DNA of 64,000 nt from Nocardia coubleae NBRC 108252 (GTDB lineage: Bacteria; Actinomycetota; Actinomycetes; Mycobacteriales; Mycobacteriaceae): NCBI RefSeq assembly GCF_001612805.1, contig NZ_BDBD01000011.1:1054001-1118000 (forward strand), given 5' to 3'. The notes under the pieces were generated by a model that worked only from the letters and a program-made list of their open reading frames with translations, was not told the origin of the DNA and did no database searches. This document shows positions 28,015-37,100 of this stretch, piece by piece; within the stretch, counting starts at the first letter, position 1; each line of letters begins with the position of its first letter. Made by a program: the position numbers and the translations under genes.

Positions 28015-28559
28015 CGATGCTGTTTCTCCCCCGCGCCGAGCTGGCTTCGCTGTTCGAGCAGGCCCGGTATCGTGCCTTTCAATTCGAGGTGGAAGACGAC
28101 CACGTCGTGAGCGACGAACACGAACCGATGCGTCGATACCAGGCCGGCCTGGTACCGCTCGACCCGGACGACTACCCGGTGTTGTGGAAGGAATGGGAAG
28201 ATCTGAGCGACGCGACCACCGCACGAGGAGTCGCTATGCAACGCGTGCGGGTGGTCACCGAACCCCTGACCGATTACATCCGTTTTCTCCACGCGGTGAC
28301 CGATCGCAACCAGGCACACGGTGAAGACATTCGCTGGCTCCCCCGGCACTGGTGCCCGCCGGAGGACTACACCACGGACGAGTGGTGCCTGATCGACGAC
28401 GACACACTCGCCTGGACCTTGTTCGACGCGGAGGATTTCGTGGGTTACGGCCTGACGCACGACCCGGTCGAAGTCGCCCGCGCGATCGCCATACGTGACG
28501 CGTTGTGGGCAAAGGCCGTGCCCCACAACGACTACGTACCGGGGGCCGACCTCCCCTGA
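28011..28559 (+). CDS. DUF6879-family protein
   Basis: 182 aa from GTG 28011, overlapping the preceding stop (GTGA); ATG 28017 is possible. The patterns ARYRAFQFEVEDDHVVSDEHEPMRRY, then VVTEPLTDYIRFLHAVTDRNQAHGEDIRWLPR and ARAIAIRDALWAKAVP match DUF6879, a common actinomycete family often found beside Xre-type regulators. No catalytic motif is recognised. Coupling to an IPNS-like oxygenase inside a biosynthetic cluster is unusual and suggests an accessory or regulatory role here (inference). Confidence 0.78.
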   Translation: MTMLFLPRAELASLFEQARYRAFQFEVEDDHVVSDEHEPMRRYQAGLVPLDPDDYPVLWKEWEDLSDATTARGVAMQRVRVVTEPLTDYIRFLHAVTDRNQAHGEDIRWLPRHWCPPEDYTTDEWCLIDDDTLAWTLFDAEDFVGYGLTHDPVEVARAIAIRDALWAKAVPHNDYVPGADLP

Positions 28560-28587
28560 CGTGACCGGTCACCACCGTCCCGCGAAC

Positions 28588-28606
28588 CGCGCCGCCCTGC
28601 GGCGCG
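28588..28606. terminator. Hairpin between the two convergent cluster operons
   Basis: CGCGCCGC and GCGGCGCG form a perfect 8-bp stem with a 3-nt loop in the 81-nt gap between the convergent operons. There is no T-tract. It probably terminates both transcripts. Confidence 0.6.
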
Positions 28607-28640
28607 TACCCGCACCTCCAGGACGGCTTACGGCCCACCG

Positions 28641-29531
28641 TTACAACGAAGTCGCATCCCAGAGCACGGGACAGATCTTGGGGTCGCTGTAGTCGACATC
28701 CCCGTTCGGGAGTCTGCCGCACAGTTGATCGTTGACATGCGACTGCAATTGTCCCGTTTCGTCGTAGATTCGCTGGTATCGGTTCGCGCCATCCTGCATG
28801 TGCACGATCAGTCCCACTCGCGCGAGGTTGCTCAGATTCGAGCCACTGCCGTGAATCGTCATACAGCTGTGGAAACTCACCTGCCCTTTGCGTAGCAACA
28901 GCGGCACGCGCCGAATCGGCATTCCGGTACTCATGAGCAAACTGTCCGCCTTCGCCGGGTCGGCGCCGAGAATGAACTCGTCGTTATAGCGAATCGCGCG
29001 TATCTGCTCGGTATCCGACCATCTGTGACTCCCGTCGATCATGACGACGGGTCCCATGGATTCGTCACTGTCCTGTAGCGCGATCCATGCGGTCAACATC
29101 TTGGTGGAGGTGCAGGTGCGCCAATGAACACGGTCGGAATGCCATTCGATGGTGTGCTCCGTGCGCGGTGGTTTGTATATCAAGCTGCTCAACCAGAGCC
29201 TGATCTGACCGGTCCGCGCCAGTCGCGCCGCGATGGCCCCGATCAACGGCTGGAGCATGAAACTTCCGAGACGTTCGCTGGTCAGTGCGACGTGATCATT
29301 GAACCGGAGACGGTGCGGCGAACCCTCGATCCAGTCGTCCACCTCGTCGAGCGTGACAGGTAACGTCCTGTCGCGCTCGCCCCGGTGATGCGCAGCCAAC
29401 GCAGCCGACGCGGCATCGACCACTTCGTCGGTGAACAAACGTGGAGTAACGAACCAGCCGTGCTGCTGATAGAACTCGACGTCCTCGCCGGATGGCAGCA
29501 ATTGCTGTTCGGCCGGTGACAATTCGAACAT
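28641..29531 (-). CDS. Phytanoyl-CoA dioxygenase-like protein, canonical copy
   Basis: 296 aa. PhyH-type 2OG-Fe(II) oxygenase with EWHSDRVHW (His131, Asp133), distal His227 in MTIHGSGSN and 2OG-binding Arg238 in LARVGLIV. The complete HxD..H triad predicts an active hydroxylase or desaturase. It is the last gene of the ten-gene minus-strand operon, 12 nt behind a close paralogue (tandem duplication, about half of the residues identical on reading). Members of this family in biosynthetic clusters hydroxylate, epoxidise or halogenate; which applies here is unknown. Confidence 0.88.
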   Translation of the reverse strand: MFELSPAEQQLLPSGEDVEFYQQHGWFVTPRLFTDEVVDAASAALAAHHRGERDRTLPVTLDEVDDWIEGSPHRLRFNDHVALTSERLGSFMLQPLIGAIAARLARTGQIRLWLSSLIYKPPRTEHTIEWHSDRVHWRTCTSTKMLTAWIALQDSDESMGPVVMIDGSHRWSDTEQIRAIRYNDEFILGADPAKADSLLMSTGMPIRRVPLLLRKGQVSFHSCMTIHGSGSNLSNLARVGLIVHMQDGANRYQRIYDETGQLQSHVNDQLCGRLPNGDVDYSDPKICPVLWDATSL

Positions 29532-29543
29532 GATTCCTCGTTC

Positions 29544-30431
29544 CTACTCGTCCCACAGCACCGGACAGATCGCGGGGTCGCTGTAGTCGAAATCGCCGTT
29601 CGGCAGCCTGCGGCACATCCGGTCGTTCGCCGTGGTGAGCAGTTCTCCCGATCGGTCGTAGACCGCTTGATAGCGATTCGGGCGATCCTGCATATCCACC
29701 GTCGCACCGACCCTGGCCCGCCCGCTCAGGTTGGGGCCGCTGCCGTGCAGCGTCAGGCAGTGATGGAAACTGACTTCGCCCTTGCGCAACAACATGGGAA
29801 CGGTGCGCAGTGGCATGCCGGTCCGCTCGAGGCGGTCCTGCAACAACGCGGGATCGGCACCGAAGAATGTTCGACCGTATCTGATGGCACGAATTTCCTC
29901 GGTATCCGGCCAGCGGTGGCTTCCGTCGATCATCACCACCGGACCCATGGACTCGTCGCAATCCTGTAGCGCGATCCACGCGGTCAACATATTGGTGGAG
30001 GTACAGGTACGCAGGTAGGCGCGTTCGGCGTGCCATCCGATAGTGGTATCGCCGCCGCCGGTTTGTGGTTGCTTGTACACAATGCTGCTCTGCCACAATC
30101 TGATCTGACTCGTCTGCGCCAACCGTGCGGCGACGGCCGCGACCATCGGCCGCAGCATGAAATCGCGGAGGCGGCGATTGGTCAGCGCGACATAGTCGTT
30201 GAAGCGGATCTGGTGCACCGCGCCCGGGGTCCAGTCGTACAGTTCGTCGATCTCGCCCGGCAGCTCGTAATCACGCTCGCGCCGGTGATGTGCCTCCAAA
30301 GCGTCCAACGCGTCGTCGACCGCCCCCTCGGTGAACAAGCGCGGTGTGATGAACCAGCCGTGCTCCCGATAGAACTCGACATCGTCATCCGACGGAAGCA
30401 ATTCTTGTTCAGCACTGGTCAATTCGAACAC
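29544..30431 (-). CDS. Phytanoyl-CoA dioxygenase-like protein with HxE variant
   Basis: 295 aa, paralogue of the downstream gene with the same start (MFEL) and layout. The metal-binding motif reads GWHAERAYL: His134-Ala-Glu136 in place of His-x-Asp. The distal His229 (LTLHGSGPN) and Arg240 are kept. The change was confirmed on the DNA (cac gcc gaa). Glu can sometimes replace Asp, but this may alter or abolish the iron site, or change chemistry as in halogenases where the acid is lost. It lies 71 nt after the P450 gene. Confidence 0.85.
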   Translation of the reverse strand: MFELTSAEQELLPSDDDVEFYREHGWFITPRLFTEGAVDDALDALEAHHRRERDYELPGEIDELYDWTPGAVHQIRFNDYVALTNRRLRDFMLRPMVAAVAARLAQTSQIRLWQSSIVYKQPQTGGGDTTIGWHAERAYLRTCTSTNMLTAWIALQDCDESMGPVVMIDGSHRWPDTEEIRAIRYGRTFFGADPALLQDRLERTGMPLRTVPMLLRKGEVSFHHCLTLHGSGPNLSGRARVGATVDMQDRPNRYQAVYDRSGELLTTANDRMCRRLPNGDFDYSDPAICPVLWDE

Positions 30432-30502
30432 CGAACACCTCTTTCACATCGGCAATACGATGCCCGGACGCTGCGCATCGCTGTCCGGACTCACTTCAGC
30501 CC

Positions 30503-31852
30503 CTAGCCGCCGGCCCGGCGGTCGACCACACGCAGGCGCAGTCCTCCTGGCACCAGGGACACCGACAGCGGGGGGCGCATGCTTGTTCCGGGAACGGTCT
30601 CGACCCGCCAGCGACTCGCGATGATCACCAAGGCAAGCACCACCTCCGTCATCCCGAAGGTTTCCCCGATACATTTCCTCGCCCCACCGCCGAAAGGCAG
30701 GAGTGCTCCCGGCGGCGATGCCGTGCGTTCCGGCAGCCACCGGTCGGGATCGAAACGGCCGGGATCGTCGTAGAGGTCTGCCCGCCGGTGGATGAGGTAG
30801 GGGCTCACCGCAACGGTGCTGCCGACCGGCAGCTCGTAGGGACCGAGTTCCACGTCTGCAGTGACCTTCCGGGTGAAGAACCACGCAGGGGGATAGAGGC
30901 GAAGGGTTTCGGTGACGATCCTGCTCGCGACCGAAAGGCGCTCCAGATCAACGTATTCGGGCCGCCGGCCGGCGAGCACTGTATCGACCTCGGCATGCAA
31001 CCGCGCCTCGATGTCGGGGTTCTCGGCGAGCACGTACAGCACCCACGCCAACGCGGAGGAAGTGGTTTCCGTTCCCGCGACGAAGAACGTCACGACGGCA
31101 TCGCTGACGTCGTCGTCGATCGTGCCGGGGGCCTCGCTTTCACGATCGTGGACGGTCAGCAAGGCCGAGAGCAGGTCCCCGTTGTCGATGCCGCTCGCGC
31201 GCCGTTCGGCGATGATGCCGTTCATCGTCGTGCGCAACCGCCGATTGGCGTGGTTGTACCGCCTGGTGCTGGGAATCGGGAGCCTGCTGATCACGTCGGG
31301 CAGCAGCGTGCGTTGGAAAGTGCCGTCGAAGGTGGCGGTGAGATCGCCGATCACCTCGTGCAGCACCCCCGCTGGGAGCGTGCTGGAGAACATGGCGGCG
31401 CCGAAGACCTTGGAGGTGATCGTGAACATTTCCGGACAGACGTCGAGGACTCGGCCCGATTGCCAACCGTCGACGACGGAGGCGATCTGGGTTGTCATCG
31501 TGTGCGCGTAGTCCGCGAGACGTCTGGGGTGAAAGGCAGGCTGGGCCAGGCGGCGCTTGTGCCGATGCTTGCTGTGTGTGCAGGTGGCGACGCTTTCGCC
31601 CAGCCACTCCCGCTCGCGGTCCAGGAACAGACCGCCTTTGTCGAAGGTCCGGTCGTCGATCAGGACCTTGCGGGTGAGTCCGGGATCACACACCACCACA
31701 GCGGTTTTCGGGCCGAGGCGGATCTTCACGAGATCACCGTGTTCGGGCAGCTGCGACAGAAAGGTGAAGGGCTGCTTCACGAAAGGCAGGAGATGGCCGA
31801 TCACCGGCCGGGCACCTGGCGCAGTCGGTATCTCGCGGGAAGGCTCAGTCAT
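30503..31852 (-). CDS. Cytochrome P450
   Basis: 449 aa, soluble. I-helix FFVAGTETTSSAL (AGTET 259-263), K-helix ETLRLYP (Glu315, Arg318) and the heme loop LLPFGGGARKCIG with ligand Cys394. The ratio of motifs and the Pro-rich start (PTAPGARPVIGHL) recall the class of pentalenene oxygenase (PtlI) and CYP183-like enzymes. It hydroxylates or further oxidises a hydrophobic substrate using ferredoxin partners not encoded here. It overlaps the SnoaL-like gene upstream by 8 nt, so it belongs to the PKS operon. Confidence 0.93.
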   Translation of the reverse strand: MTEPSREIPTAPGARPVIGHLLPFVKQPFTFLSQLPEHGDLVKIRLGPKTAVVVCDPGLTRKVLIDDRTFDKGGLFLDREREWLGESVATCTHSKHRHKRRLAQPAFHPRRLADYAHTMTTQIASVVDGWQSGRVLDVCPEMFTITSKVFGAAMFSSTLPAGVLHEVIGDLTATFDGTFQRTLLPDVISRLPIPSTRRYNHANRRLRTTMNGIIAERRASGIDNGDLLSALLTVHDRESEAPGTIDDDVSDAVVTFFVAGTETTSSALAWVLYVLAENPDIEARLHAEVDTVLAGRRPEYVDLERLSVASRIVTETLRLYPPAWFFTRKVTADVELGPYELPVGSTVAVSPYLIHRRADLYDDPGRFDPDRWLPERTASPPGALLPFGGGARKCIGETFGMTEVVLALVIIASRWRVETVPGTSMRPPLSVSLVPGGLRLRVVDRRAGG

Positions 31853-32303
31853 GAGTCGCTACGTTCCCTTCATAGATCCCGGGCTCAGCGCTGCCTGCGG
31901 CCCCCACCTGGCGAAGCCATCCGAACCAGTCCTCGAGGCCCCACGACCGGACAACGAGTCCGTCGGTGATCTGGTGGAATTCGTGGATCCGGATCCGGAC
32001 GGCTCTTCCGGTGGGGGGAACACCGAGCCACTCCCCCTCGTGGACGCCGCGCATCTCCCCGCGGACCGCGACCATCCCGTTGCCGTCGGACCCGCGTCCG
32101 TCGACGATCGCGTGCACGACGATCCTGAAGTCGGCGAAGGCGTGATCGACTGCGGCGACAAGGCTTTCGATCCCGGCACGACCTGACGCGGGCCCGGGCG
32201 AGTCGTCGACCCAGTCGGGAGCCATCACGTCGTCCAGCAGACCGACGTCGCCGCTCAAACCGCGGTAGAACGTGGTGATCAGGTCGTCGACCGATCGCGT
32301 CAT
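31845..32303 (-). CDS. SnoaL-like cyclase/isomerase family protein
   Basis: 152 aa from ATG 32303. NTF2/SnoaL fold: DDLITTFYRGLSGDVGLLDDVMAPDWVDD, then GRAGIESLVAAVDHAFADFRIVVHAIVDG, then GRAVRIRIHEFHQITDGLVVRSWG, which resembles ester cyclases of polyketide pathways. It may cyclise, isomerise or dehydrate a polyketide intermediate. It sits between the free ACP (13 nt) and the P450 (8-nt overlap). The Asp/His pair used by SnoaL-type aldol cyclases cannot be assigned with certainty. Confidence 0.82.
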   Translation of the reverse strand: MTRSVDDLITTFYRGLSGDVGLLDDVMAPDWVDDSPGPASGRAGIESLVAAVDHAFADFRIVVHAIVDGRGSDGNGMVAVRGEMRGVHEGEWLGVPPTGRAVRIRIHEFHQITDGLVVRSWGLEDWFGWLRQVGAAGSAEPGIYEGNVATHD

Positions 32304-32316
32304 CGCCGAGCTCCTT

Positions 32317-32589
32317 CTATCGGTTTTCGTATGCCGCGGCCAAGAGCTTGTTGACGTATTCGAGGGCGAGCCGCGGCGTCCGGAGAATCTCGACGGTCTC
32401 GTTCGGCAGCAGCATCGGTATGCGGACATGCCATTCCCGCTGAATTCGTTCGGCCAGTTCGATCGTGCCGAGCGAGTCCAGCCCGAGTTCCTCGAAGGGC
32501 TCGTCGAGTGTTTTCTCGGTGAGCTCGAGATCGGCTCCTTCACACGCCCGATACAGTCGGCTCAAGTCGTCGAGGGCGAACTCTCTCAT
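32317..32589 (-). CDS. Free-standing acyl carrier protein
   Basis: 90 aa from ATG 32589. The phosphopantetheine site is EELGLDSLGTIELAERI, with Ser in GLDSLG, in a four-helix acidic ACP; the helix III region is HVRIPMLLPNETVEILRTP. A separate ACP beside a PKS that already has an integral ACP suggests a starter-loading station or a tethering site where the oxygenases act. It is the sixth gene of the operon, between the cupin and the SnoaL-like gene. Confidence 0.9.
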   Translation of the reverse strand: MREFALDDLSRLYRACEGADLELTEKTLDEPFEELGLDSLGTIELAERIQREWHVRIPMLLPNETVEILRTPRLALEYVNKLLAAAYENR

Positions 32590-32624
32590 CAGTACTCCTT
32601 GTTCGGAAAGGCAGCGACTCGAGG

Positions 32625-33422
32625 TCAGGCTGTGGTTTCGTGGCAGGTGCACGCGGTGACCCGATCGAGGCGCGCGAGGTGCAGAATGTGGCGTGCCGCT
32701 ACCCGGATCGCGCAGGACGCGACGTGTTTGTAGGTGCCGAAGAAACCACTGAGCAGAATGCTCGGCGAGCGGTTGTACACCTCGTGCCACCAGTGATCGG
32801 GCACGTACAGTGCGTCACCGGCCTGGAGCTCGACTTCGAACGGGCGCTGACCGGAATTCGTCGCACCAGCTGCTATCTCGGCCAACGGCCGAGCCGAAAG
32901 ACGCGCGAACGGATCGTATTTCGCCGACAGCGCATCGGCGTCTTCGACGAAACCGGGTGGTGCTATGCGGAAGCGTTTGGTTCCGCGGATCGCGACGGCG
33001 ATGTTTCCGAGCAGGTCGTAGTGCGCACCGGTGCGCGCGCCCGCGGGACCTACCCAGACTCCGGGCGGCGGAGCGACCACATGCTTCGGGAACAGCCTCT
33101 TTCGAGGAAGTATGTCGGCCTGAAGCTGTGGGAACCTGCGTAAGAGATCGAATTCTTTGAGGTAGAGGGTTTCTTCGCCGGGTTCGTCGTGCGCGAGGAA
33201 CTTCATGTACGCACCCAGCGTCGACTCGGTGAAATGTGTTGCGGCGCTTTCGCGATCGCCCCGAACCAGCTCGATGGGCAACTCTGGCCGCAGCTTTGCG
33301 AGGAAGTCGAAATCCCACCGGTGCACGGCGGGCCAATCGGCGGCCAGCCCCGGAAGGAACGCTGGTTCTTTTCTGGCGATGTACTCGCTCAACGGCACAG
33401 TCGCCGGTTGTAGCTGCAGCAT
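32625..33422 (-). CDS. JmjC/cupin_8-type Fe(II) oxygenase
   Basis: 265 aa from ATG 33422, preceded by GGGGAGAAGAA. Cupin-like (FIH/JmjC) domain: an N-terminal SEYIARKEPAFLPGLAADWPAV and metal ligands His134, Asp136 in GAHYDLLGN and His213 in YVPDHWWHEVYN. Relatives hydroxylate proteins, peptidyl carriers or small molecules with 2-oxoglutarate. It is the sixth non-heme iron oxygenase-like gene in the cluster. The Cys-containing C-terminal tail (VTACTCHE) is not part of the core. Confidence 0.85.
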   Translation of the reverse strand: MLQLQPATVPLSEYIARKEPAFLPGLAADWPAVHRWDFDFLAKLRPELPIELVRGDRESAATHFTESTLGAYMKFLAHDEPGEETLYLKEFDLLRRFPQLQADILPRKRLFPKHVVAPPPGVWVGPAGARTGAHYDLLGNIAVAIRGTKRFRIAPPGFVEDADALSAKYDPFARLSARPLAEIAAGATNSGQRPFEVELQAGDALYVPDHWWHEVYNRSPSILLSGFFGTYKHVASCAIRVAARHILHLARLDRVTACTCHETTA

Positions 33423-33462
33423 TTCTTCTCCCCTCGGCTCGCGCACGGCACTCACAGCCCGA

Positions 33463-34116
33463 TCAGAGACTTCTGTGGATCACGGCGCCGTAGTCCAGGG
33501 ACTGCGGGTGGGGAAAGTAGTTGGGTTTGACCGCGACTATCGTCGTGAATCCGTTCAAGTAGTAGTAGCGAAGCTGCCGGTCGACGGGCGTCCCGTCGTC
33601 GTTGGTCGCCCGCACATAGGAGACCGGTGAACCCTCCGGGTTGGCCATGATCCATTCACGTAATCCGGGGACGGTCGACCCGCCGTACAGGTTGCGATAG
33701 CCCAATTCGGCAAGCTGCGGCAAGAACGAGCGAAAGAGAGCTCCGGCCGCCGCGGAACTGGTGCTGGTCAGGCTCACGCCGAACACGCAATTGGTACTGC
33801 CCGGCGGGGGAAGTGGGGCGTAGGCGCACGCCCGCCAACTCTGTGCCGCGTGCACCGTTTCCTCGGTGATCGGTCGGGCGAACATGGACGCGAGGAGCCG
33901 GTCCCCGTCCGGCGCGAACGCTCCCGCGGCGAGGTCGGGTAGTCGATCGATTCTGTCGAACAGTTCCTCGGCTGTCGCCGCCTGTTCGTGGTCCCACTTG
34001 GTTTGCTCCATGTCCACGAGCTGGTCCAGGTCGGACAACCGCAGGTTGCGTACCTCGATATCGTTCGCACCGACGGTTCGAACGGCAGCACGCGGAAGGT
34101 TTTCCCCTGTTGGCAT
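33463..34116 (-). CDS. GNAT-fold acyltransferase-like protein
   Basis: 217 aa from ATG 34116 (GAAGGG 7-8 nt upstream; ATG 34137 possible). The N-terminal IEVRNLRLSDLDQLVDMEQTKW and central SLTSTSSAAAGALFRSFLPQLAELGYRNLYGGS fit a divergent GNAT, though the usual Q/RxxGxG/A acyl-CoA loop is not clear. Some PKS systems load their starter with GNAT-like decarboxylase/acyltransferases (curacin type). Lying between the PKS and a free ACP, it could load that ACP, but this is a hypothesis. Confidence 0.6.
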   Translation of the reverse strand: MPTGENLPRAAVRTVGANDIEVRNLRLSDLDQLVDMEQTKWDHEQAATAEELFDRIDRLPDLAAGAFAPDGDRLLASMFARPITEETVHAAQSWRACAYAPLPPPGSTNCVFGVSLTSTSSAAAGALFRSFLPQLAELGYRNLYGGSTVPGLREWIMANPEGSPVSYVRATNDDGTPVDRQLRYYYLNGFTTIVAVKPNYFPHPQSLDYGAVIHRSL

Positions 34117-34145
34117 GTGTTTTCCCTTCGAAAGCATTTCTCCGC

Positions 34146-37100
34146 CTATGGGAGGTCGGGGGGTAGGGAGCCGCTGTCTCGCTCGAGAACCTCGTTGATG
34201 TAGACGGCGAGGCGAGTCGGGGTCGGATGGTCCAGGATTCCCGCGACCGTGAGCCGGACGCCGGTGGCGCCGCTGAGGCGAGTGCGCAGCTCCACATTGG
34301 ACAGCGAGTCGAACCCGGCGTCTCGGAAGGTCCGATCCGCGGCGAGGGCGTCGGGGTCCTGGTGTCCGAGCACGACAGCGGCGTGGGTACGAATCAGGGT
34401 CGTCAGCGCTTTGACCCGTTCGCCGGGCGCCAGGCCCAGCAGTTTAGGTTGTGGGAAACCTTCTGTGGCGGAGTTGGATTCGTCGTCTACTGATGACGGG
34501 GTGTGGTGCCGAGACAGATCGGCCAGGACCGCGACGGGCGGCGCTGCGGGGTCGATGGGCGAGAGGGCGGTCGCGGCGAGGAGCGGCTCATCCTGTTCCA
34601 GGGCCAGGTCGAAGACGTCGAGCGCGCCTGCCGTGTCGAGCGGGGCAAGACCCTGCCGGGCGAGACGCGCCAGGTCGGTGTCGTCCAGATGGGCGGTGAG
34701 ACCGCTGGACTGCCGCCACAGTCCCCACGCGATGGAGGTGGCGGGCAGACCGATGCTGTGCCGGTGGTAGGCCAGCGCATCGAGGAAGGCGTTGGCTGCC
34801 GCGTAGTTCGATTGTCCGGCCGTGCCGACCACGTCGGCGATGGACGAGTACAGCACGAACGCGCGCAGATTCATGTCGGCGGTGAGCTCGTGGAGATGCC
34901 GAGCCGCGATCGCTTTGGGTGCCAGCACCCGCTCGAGCCGGTCGGGGGTCAGGTCGGTGAACAGGCAATCGTCCAAGACCCCGGCGGCGTGCACGACAGC
35001 GCCGAGCGGGTGGCGGGGCGAGATGTCCCGGATCACCGAGGACAGGGCGGCGCGGTCTGTGACATCGCAGGCGGCGATGGTGACCTGCGCACCCATTTCA
35101 CCGAGTTCAGCTGCCAGTTTCCGGGCCTCGGACGACTCATGGCGGCTGACGAGCAGAAGCCGGCGGCAACCGTGCGCGATGACGAGGTGACGCGCGAGCA
35201 ATCGACCGAGGCTGCCCGTACCGCCGGTGATCAGCACCGTCTCCTCGGGGACGAGCGCAGTGGGCTGAGTCAGGACGAGTTTGCCCGTGCTGTGCCCCTG
35301 GCTGAGGTGTCGCAGCACTTCCCGCGCGTGACCGATGTTCCAGGTCCGGACGGGCAGCGGGCTCAGCGCGCCGTCGGCGAACAGCTTCTCGAGCTGGCCG
35401 AGAACGGCGTGCACCCGAGACATCGGAAGTACCGCGATATTGACGGTGTCGTAGGTGATTTCGGGATGCCCGGCGGTGACAGTGGCCGGGTCCCGGAGAT
35501 CGGTCCTGCCCATCTCGAGGTAGATCCCGCCGGGCCGCAGCAGCCGAAGCGAGGCATCTACCGCTTCACCCGCGAGGCTGCCGAGGACGACATCGACACC
35601 GGTGGCGCCGGTGACCTCGGTGAAGTGCTGTTCGAATTCGAGAGTGCGTGAGTCGGCGATCCGTTCGCGCGCGACCCCCATCGCCTCGACGATCCCCTGT
35701 TTGGAAAGGCTTGCGGTCGCGTAGATTTCGGCGCCGAGCATGGTGGCGATCCGGACGGCGGCCATGCCGACGCCGCCCGCCGCCGAGTGGATCAGGACCC
35801 GCATGCCCGGTTTCACCTCGGCGAGCTCGACGAGCGCGTGGTAAGCCGTGAGGAACACGATGGGCGCGCCGGCGGCCTGAGCGTGACTCCAGTGCGCGGG
35901 CACAGTCAGGACGGCACGCCGGTCGACGACGGCGAAGGGTCCGTAAGCCCCCGGCCTCGAGCCGGTATGCAGCACGACCGCGGCGACCCGCGCGCCGAGT
36001 TCTACGTCGCCGACCTGCTCGCCGACCTCCACGACCTCACCGACCACTTCGAAACCGAGCGCGGTTTCGTCGAGCATGCCGAGCGCTACCAACGGATCAC
36101 GGAAGTTCACGCCGGTGGCCAGCACGCGGATGCGCACCTGGTCTGGTTCGAGCCGCACCGTGAGGTCGGGTGCCGGGGCGACCGCGACGCTGTCCAAGGT
36201 CTTGTCCCGACCTCGCACCAGCCGCCAGGATTGCTCGACGACCGGTGGCCGGAGAAGACCTTCGGCCGCGGGAGCCAGGCGTGGGACCAATGCCCGCGCA
36301 CCGCGCAGAGCTACCTGCTGATGGCCGGTGCCGATCACACCGGCTATCAGCCGATGATCGACCGGGTCGCCATCGAGATCGATCAGGCGCACCCGATCCA
36401 GATGCTCGGTCGCGACGGAACGCATCATGCCCGCGCATGCTGCTCCGATCGCGTCCGGCGCGCATTCGGTGATGCTCGTGCTGTTGGCGCGGTGAGTGAC
36501 GCAGACGATCAGCGTCTCGACGAGCAGTTCGTCGCGCAGGAGCGTTTGTGCGTCGACCATCGATCGCGAAAGATGTTGCCGCAGTGCGGTTTCCTCGGCC
36601 AGCTCGCCACTGGGTGTCGAGGAACGAAGATCGAGCAGGACAACCTCCGGAACATCTCGACCGTGCCGCAGCGCTGAGGCCAACGAGCGGGCGTCGGGGT
36701 GAACGTCGGCTCCTGGCAGGTCGCGCTGTGCGCCGACGACCGCCCACCGTGCGCAGTCCCCCGCGCCCCCGGTGCTCACCTCGACCGGCCGCCAGAGGAG
36801 TCGGAACGCATGGCCGGCGCCGGTGGCGAGCATGCCGCGCAGTGCGCGTTTCGTCACCGGACGCAGGAGCAGATCCCGGAAGTCGGCGACCTGGTTTCCG
36901 TGCGGGTCGGTGACCCGCACGTGGTAGCGGTCCTGTCCGGCCGGGCTGATCGTGGCGCGCAGAGCGTCCGTCCTGCACGGCAGTATCCGGGCGGCTCCGA
37001 TGGAGTACGGCAGTATCGTGCTCTGCTCCGCTCCGGTCAGCAGCAGGGCGTGCAGGATCGAGTCGACGAGAGCGGGATGAACAGCGAAGCCTTCGGTACG

